Assembly: GCA_035302145.1 (NCBI GenBank)
Contig: DATGSX010000058.1
Span: 1-8,642 of the forward strand
DNA: 8,642 nucleotides
Source of the DNA: JAJYTI01 sp035302145
Lineage (GTDB): Bacteria; Bacteroidota; Bacteroidia; Flavobacteriales; Flavobacteriaceae
Reading direction: 5' to 3'
Below the pieces are notes generated by a model. The model was not told the DNA's origin. It worked only from the letters and a program-made list of their open reading frames with translations, and made no database searches. The position numbers were made by a program, and so were the translations under genes. This document shows, one piece after another, positions 4,601 to 8,642 of this stretch. Positions within the stretch are counted from its first letter, which is position 1. Each line of letters opens with the position of its first letter.

Positions 4601-6670
4601 ATGAGTCAAGACAAGAAACGAATTACGATTACAGCGGCATTGCCTTATACCAACGGGCCTATACATATAGGACACATGTCGGGTGTGTATGTGCCAGCTG
4701 ATATTTATGCACGATATCAACGATTGCAAAATCGCGATGTAGCTTTTATATGTGGAAGTGATGAGCACGGGGTACCAATTGCTATTCGTGCAAAAAAAGA
4801 AGGTATTACACCACAAGAATTAGTAGATAAATACCACGCAATTATAAAAAAGTCTTTCGAGGATTTTGGAATTTCTTTCGATAACTACTCGCGTACCACT
4901 GCCAAAGTGCATCACGATACTGCATCGGAGTTTTTTAAAACGCTAAACGAGAACGGCAAGTTTGTAGAAAAGGAAACCATGCAACTATACGATCCAGAAG
5001 CAAAACAGTTTTTGGCCGATAGGTTTGTTGTAGGTACTTGTCCGAAATGTGGAGCTGAGGATAGTTATGGCGATCAGTGCGAGAGCTGTGGAACCTCACA
5101 TAATGCCACCGATTTAATCAATCCAAGAAGTGCTATTACTGGAAATAAACCAGAGCTTAAGGCAACTAAGCATTGGTTCCTGCCTTTAGATGAGTACCAA
5201 GAGTGGTTAGAAGAGTGGATTGTAAAAGGACATAAAGACGATTGGAAGCCCAATGTATATGGCCAATGTAAGTCATGGTTGGACGATGGACTACAGCCAA
5301 GAGCAGTTACCCGTGATTTAGATTGGGGAATTCCTGTACCAGTAGAAGGAGCCGATGGGAAAGTATTGTACGTTTGGTTCGATGCACCAATTGGATATAT
5401 CTCAGCTACTAAAGAATGGGCAGAGAGAGAAGGAAAAAATTGGGAGCCTTATTGGAAGTCGGAAGACACAAAATTAGTGCACTTTATAGGAAAAGATAAC
5501 ATCGTGTTCCACGCGATTATTTTCCCAAGCATGCTAAAAGCACATGGCGATTATATTTTACCAGACAACGTTCCCGCAAACGAGTTCTTAAACTTAGAAG
5601 GCGATAAGTTTTCTACCAGTAGGAATTGGGCGGTTTGGTTACCTGAATATTTAGAGGATTTTCCAGGACAACAAGATGTTCTACGTTACGTGCTTACAGC
5701 AAATGCGCCGGAAGCAAAAGATAATGATTTTACTTGGAAAGATTTCCAAGCCCGTAATAACAATGAGTTAGTAGCGATTTTCGGAAACTTTATAAACCGT
5801 GTTATGGTGCTAACACATAATTATTATAAAGGTGTTACACCTGCACCAGGTAGTTTTACCGAGGTTGATAAAGAGGTGTTGAGCAAGCTTCGTTCTTATC
5901 CAGCGAATATTGCAAGCTCTATAGAGCGCTATCGATTTAAGGAAGCCCAAGCAGTGTGGATGAACTTAGCGCGAATAGGAAATAAGTATTTGGCAGACGA
6001 GGAACCTTGGCATACGGTAAAAACAGATGAGGAGCGCACACAAACCATTATGTATGTTGCTTTGCAAGTTGCAACAGCACTTGCCGTATTGGGCGAGCCT
6101 TTCTTGCCACATACTTCTAAGAAGCTTAAGGATATGTTGCAGTTAGAAAAGCTAACTAGTCCATTGAATTGGCAATCGGTTGTAGAGGAAGAAGTACTCA
6201 TGCCAACGGGACATGAAGTAGGTAAAAGCGAATTGCTATTTGCTAAAATTGAAGATGAAACCATACAAAAACAATTAGATAAATTGGAACAAACAAAACA
6301 AGAGAATTTGGAAACAACAACGAATGTCGAACCAGCTAAAGAAATGTGTACGTTCGATGATTTTATGAAGATGGATTTACGTGTAGGAACTATTCTAGAA
6401 GCAGAGAAAATGCCAAAAGCCGATAGGTTGTTGGTGCTTAAAGTAGATACTGGCCTAGACGTACGTACGATAGTTTCTGGATTGGCAGAACATTTTAACC
6501 CAGAAGACATCATCGGGAAACGTGTAACGGTATTAGTTAACCTAGCACCGAGAAAACTACGTGGGGTTGAAAGCGAAGGAATGATTCTGATGACAGAAAA
6601 TGAAGAAGGTGGTTTGGTATTTATAAACCCAGACAACGATGAGGTGCCAAATGGTGCTACAATAAATTAA
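4601..6670 (+). CDS. metG: Methionyl-tRNA synthetase
   Basis: The 689-residue enzyme charges tRNA-Met with methionine in the cytoplasm. The Rossmann catalytic domain begins at once (ITITAALPYTNGPIHIGH), with HIGH at residues 22-25. The connective insertion holds a zinc knuckle with Cys147/Cys150 and Cys160/Cys163, spaced as in the E. coli enzyme. The second class I signature, usually KMSKS, is KFSTS at 336-340, followed by the usual RNWAVW. The anticodon-binding helical domain spans about 380-545. A charged linker (550-580) leads to a C-terminal tRNA-binding OB-fold domain (about 582-689) with DLRVGTILEAEKMPKADRLLVL, which in relatives promotes dimerisation and tRNA binding. The frame is open from 4517, but the 28 extra residues precede the family's normal N-terminus and cover a hairpin, so ATG 4601 was chosen. 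The gene stands alone between terminators. Confidence 0.98.
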   Translation: MSQDKKRITITAALPYTNGPIHIGHMSGVYVPADIYARYQRLQNRDVAFICGSDEHGVPIAIRAKKEGITPQELVDKYHAIIKKSFEDFGISFDNYSRTTAKVHHDTASEFFKTLNENGKFVEKETMQLYDPEAKQFLADRFVVGTCPKCGAEDSYGDQCESCGTSHNATDLINPRSAITGNKPELKATKHWFLPLDEYQEWLEEWIVKGHKDDWKPNVYGQCKSWLDDGLQPRAVTRDLDWGIPVPVEGADGKVLYVWFDAPIGYISATKEWAEREGKNWEPYWKSEDTKLVHFIGKDNIVFHAIIFPSMLKAHGDYILPDNVPANEFLNLEGDKFSTSRNWAVWLPEYLEDFPGQQDVLRYVLTANAPEAKDNDFTWKDFQARNNNELVAIFGNFINRVMVLTHNYYKGVTPAPGSFTEVDKEVLSKLRSYPANIASSIERYRFKEAQAVWMNLARIGNKYLADEEPWHTVKTDEERTQTIMYVALQVATALAVLGEPFLPHTSKKLKDMLQLEKLTSPLNWQSVVEEEVLMPTGHEVGKSELLFAKIEDETIQKQLDKLEQTKQENLETTTNVEPAKEMCTFDDFMKMDLRVGTILEAEKMPKADRLLVLKVDTGLDVRTIVSGLAEHFNPEDIIGKRVTVLVNLAPRKLRGVESEGMILMTENEEGGLVFINPDNDEVPNGATIN

Positions 6671-6695
6671 AAGACTATTCTTTTATAAATAGATT

Positions 6696-6733
6696 AAAAG
6701 TCGGTGGTAATAGAATTTACTACCGACTTTTTT
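6696..6733 (+). terminator. Strong Rho-independent terminator of metG
   Basis: Arms at 6696-6710 and 6717-6731 pair over 15 positions, with a single G-U, around a six-base loop. The core is AAGTCGGT/ACCGACTT. T6 closes it at 6728-6733, and the leading A-run would also let it work on the opposite strand. It lies 26 bases after the metG stop. Confidence 0.93.
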
Positions 6734-6821
6734 ATTAAATAAGCTTCTTTCTTTGGTTCTAACAATCTTAAAGAGTCTTAACTTGAGTTCTTTTTCCTTT
6801 AGGTGTTCCCTTTTTACTATC

Positions 6822-6829
6822 TATCTTTG
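6822..6829 (+). promoter_or_regulatory. Candidate -7 promoter box of the deacetylase gene (TATCTTTG)
   Basis: This is an exact match to TAnnTTTG, 33 bases before ATG 6863, giving a leader of about 28 bases. It lies between the metG terminator and the gene, where a promoter is needed. No TTG was found at the usual -33 distance. Confidence 0.42.
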
Positions 6830-6862
6830 ATAGTTTAGACATTTAAATGCCATTAATATAAT

Positions 6863-7765
6863 ATGCTAAAAATCGCTTATTTGCCTCAATACGAACAGTT
6901 TTTACCACCAGGACACCGTTTTCCTATGGCAAAATATAGTTTATTGGCCCAGCAATTACTTCACGAAGGAATTTGCGATGAATCTAATTTCTTTGAACCT
7001 ATTCCACCAGATGATAAACACATTTTAGCTGTACACGATCCTGAATATTACTACGATTTACTCAACCTAACCATAAGTCATTCCGAAGCCTTAGCCATTG
7101 GCTTCCCAATGTCTAGAACACTTATCTATCGTGAACGTAGCATTGCTGGAGGAACGCTAGCAGCTACAGATTATGCATTGCGAAATGGAGTGGCGATGAA
7201 TATTGCCGGTGGAACACATCACGCTTATGCCGATAGAGGCGAGGGGTTTTGTATGCTGAATGATCAAGCCATTGCCGCTCAGTATTTATTGGATAATAAT
7301 TTAGCAAAGAAAATCCTAATTATAGATTTAGACGTCCATCAAGGTAACGGTACAGCGAAGATATTCGAAAATGAACCTAGAGTATTTACCTTTTCAATGC
7401 ATGCTGAAAAGAACTTCCCCTTTACAAAAGAAGTTTCTGATTTGGACATTGCTCTTGCTGATGGAACTACAGATGAGATATACTTAAAAACCCTAGAAGA
7501 AGTGCTACCAGAGTTACTGGAAAAGGTGGATCCTGACTTTGTGTTTTATTTGTCAGGAGTCGATATTTTAGAAAGTGATACGCTTGGGCGACTTTCTTGC
7601 ACTATAGAAGGATGTAGACAACGAGATATAATGGTATTAGAAAGTTTGTATAACAAAGGATTACCCGTACAAATTAGTATGGGAGGAGGGTATAGCAAAC
7701 AAATAAGACATATTGTTGATGCACATGCACACACTTTTAAAGTAGCGCAGGATATATATTATTGA
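6863..7765 (+). CDS. Histone deacetylase-family (HDAC/AcuC-like) zinc amidohydrolase
   Basis: The complete 300-residue enzyme of the arginase/deacetylase fold is a normal length for bacterial members. The active-site elements are in order: the His-His pair His119/His120 in GGTHHAYADRGEGFC; zinc ligands Asp157 and His159 in IIDLDVHQGNG; the third zinc ligand Asp234 in SGVDILESDTLGRL; and the catalytic tyrosine Tyr277 in GGGYS. All are intact, so an active zinc-dependent deacetylase is expected, cytoplasmic with no signal peptide. Family substrates include acetyl-lysine (AcuC acting on acetyl-CoA synthetase), acetylpolyamines and other acetylamides; the sequence does not decide between them. 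A CoA-transferase gene follows 67 bases downstream on the same strand with no terminator between, so co-transcription is likely. Confidence 0.95.
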   Translation: MLKIAYLPQYEQFLPPGHRFPMAKYSLLAQQLLHEGICDESNFFEPIPPDDKHILAVHDPEYYYDLLNLTISHSEALAIGFPMSRTLIYRERSIAGGTLAATDYALRNGVAMNIAGGTHHAYADRGEGFCMLNDQAIAAQYLLDNNLAKKILIIDLDVHQGNGTAKIFENEPRVFTFSMHAEKNFPFTKEVSDLDIALADGTTDEIYLKTLEEVLPELLEKVDPDFVFYLSGVDILESDTLGRLSCTIEGCRQRDIMVLESLYNKGLPVQISMGGGYSKQIRHIVDAHAHTFKVAQDIYY

Positions 7766-7793
7766 ATCCTGACATAAATCATTATTAAATTCG
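7762..7793 (+). promoter_or_regulatory. Weak candidate promoter for the CoA-transferase gene
   Basis: TTG at 7762-7764, a 21-base spacer and TAAATTCG at 7786-7793 match the flavobacterial pattern TTG-N17-23-TAnnTTTG with one mismatch. The leader to ATG 7833 would be about 35 bases. In AT-rich DNA such a match can arise by chance; read-through from the deacetylase gene is the alternative. Confidence 0.28.
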
Positions 7794-7832
7794 AAATAAT
7801 CTCAGATTTTTACCTCACTAAAATTAAGAAAC

Positions 7833-8642
7833 ATGAAAAGAATGCAAATTGTTAGTTTAGAAGAAGCAGTAAGTCACGTAAAGTCTAACGACAATGTTTT
7901 TTTTCAAGGTGCAGCCATGACGCCAACCGTCTTAATCGATGCACTTTGTGAGCGATACAAGGAATTGGAAGAGGTAACAATTTACCAGATTCATACGCAT
8001 GGGGAAGCAAAATACTTAGAGGCACCATATAACGAGGCCTTTAAACTCTACAGTATGTTTGTTGGTGATAACACTAGAAAAGGAGTAAACTCTAAACATG
8101 GAGATTATATTCCTATTTTCTTAAGCGAGATTCATCATCTGTTCCGTAGAGGAATTATTCCGTTGGATGTAGCCTTTGTACAAGTCACGCCTCCAGATAA
8201 ACATGGGTATTGTTCCTTAGGGGTATCGGTAGACGTGTCTTATCCTGCTATAGAAAAAGCGAAAATAGTTATAGCACAAATCAACCCGAATGTGCCTCGT
8301 ACACGAGGAGATAGTACCATTCATATAAGTAAAATTGATTTTGGTGTGGAAACAGACATTCCAATGGATGTAATTGAAGTGTCGGAACCAAATGAAATTG
8401 AAAAAGCTATTGGTCTACATGTTGCGGGGCTAGTTGAAGATGGCGCTACTTTACAAATGGGAATAGGAAATATTCCAAACGCTGTTCTTGCTAATCTTAC
8501 CAACCACAAGGGGTTGGGGATTCACACCGAGATGTTTTCCGATGGAATTCTACCATTAGTAGAAAAGGGTGTTATTACTGGAGAGCATAAAGCAAATCAC
8601 GTAGGAAAAATCCTCTCTGCTTTTGCTATGGGAACACAGAAA
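7833..8642 (+). CDS. Acetyl-CoA hydrolase/CoA-transferase family protein (N-terminal part, runs off the window)
   Basis: The frame opens at ATG 7833 (second ATG at 7842) and is still open at the window edge after 270 codons. Full-length members have about 430 residues. The N-terminal lobe carries NVFFQGAAMTPTVLIDAL (21-38) and VTPPDKHGYCSLGVSVD (118-134). The second lobe begins with ATLQMGIGNIPNAVLANL (205-222) and reaches GIHTEMFSDG (229-238), where Glu233 corresponds to the glutamate that forms the CoA thioester in class I CoA-transferases. This family covers acetyl-CoA hydrolases, acetate- or succinate-linked CoA-transferases and 4-hydroxybutyrate CoA-transferases; the fragment does not tell which. 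It would interconvert acyl-CoA and free acids in the cytoplasm. It follows the deacetylase gene with no terminator between. Confidence 0.92.
   Translation, partial: MKRMQIVSLEEAVSHVKSNDNVFFQGAAMTPTVLIDALCERYKELEEVTIYQIHTHGEAKYLEAPYNEAFKLYSMFVGDNTRKGVNSKHGDYIPIFLSEIHHLFRRGIIPLDVAFVQVTPPDKHGYCSLGVSVDVSYPAIEKAKIVIAQINPNVPRTRGDSTIHISKIDFGVETDIPMDVIEVSEPNEIEKAIGLHVAGLVEDGATLQMGIGNIPNAVLANLTNHKGLGIHTEMFSDGILPLVEKGVITGEHKANHVGKILSAFAMGTQK

Noticed and set aside
4544..4816. Minus-strand open frame over the metG start
   Set aside because: It is antisense to metG and its leader, with atypical Cys/His-rich composition and no family likeness.
5929..6636. Long minus-strand open frame (235 codons) inside metG
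   Set aside because: It is entirely antisense to the confident tRNA synthetase, and its serine- and cysteine-rich composition is typical of a mirror frame.
7546..7734. Minus-strand open frame inside the deacetylase gene
   Set aside because: It is antisense to conserved deacetylase motifs, with no support of its own.
8321..8509. Minus-strand open frame inside the CoA-transferase gene
   Set aside because: It is antisense to conserved sequence of the CoA-transferase. It is a shadow frame.

Overview
The window looks like chromosomal DNA of a member of the Bacteroidota, most likely a marine-type flavobacterium. The DNA is AT-rich, start codons sit behind A-rich stretches instead of clear Shine-Dalgarno sites, and several intergenic gaps contain the Bacteroidota -7 promoter box TAnnTTTG. 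The methionyl-tRNA synthetase is the long form with a C-terminal tRNA-binding domain, as is usual in this phylum. No genus can be named from the sequence alone.

Layout. Bases 1-183 are the right end of an IS66-family insertion sequence: the last 43 codons of its transposase and its probable terminal repeat. The element appears to have landed in the 5' end of a GNAT acetyltransferase gene (about 184-698), which has lost its first dozen or so codons. A minus-strand gene for an unknown two-helix membrane protein (690-1109) overlaps the acetyltransferase tail to tail. Next on the minus strand is an S66-family L,D-carboxypeptidase (1241-2134) that trims recycled murein peptides.

Divergent from it is a tightly coupled two-gene operon (2246-3404): a stand-alone HipA-like kinase and a DUF3037 protein, overlapping by 11 bases and with no HipB-type DNA-binding partner. 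This is the most intriguing unit in the window, and its biological role is not evident. Converging on it is a DUF202/YidH-like membrane protein (3415-3903), whose N-terminus is a run of six seven-residue LAxERTx repeats.

An AT-rich spacer (3904-4157) with a 14-base direct repeat leads into a small two-helix membrane protein (4158-4379). Then come a terminator and metG (4601-6670), which is closed by a strong terminator. The right end holds a complete HDAC-family deacetylase (6863-7765), followed on the same strand by an acetyl-CoA hydrolase/CoA-transferase (7833 to beyond the window). They may form an acetyl-group or acetate-handling unit.

No tRNA, rRNA or CRISPR array was seen, and no stretch longer than 300 bases lacks a gene.
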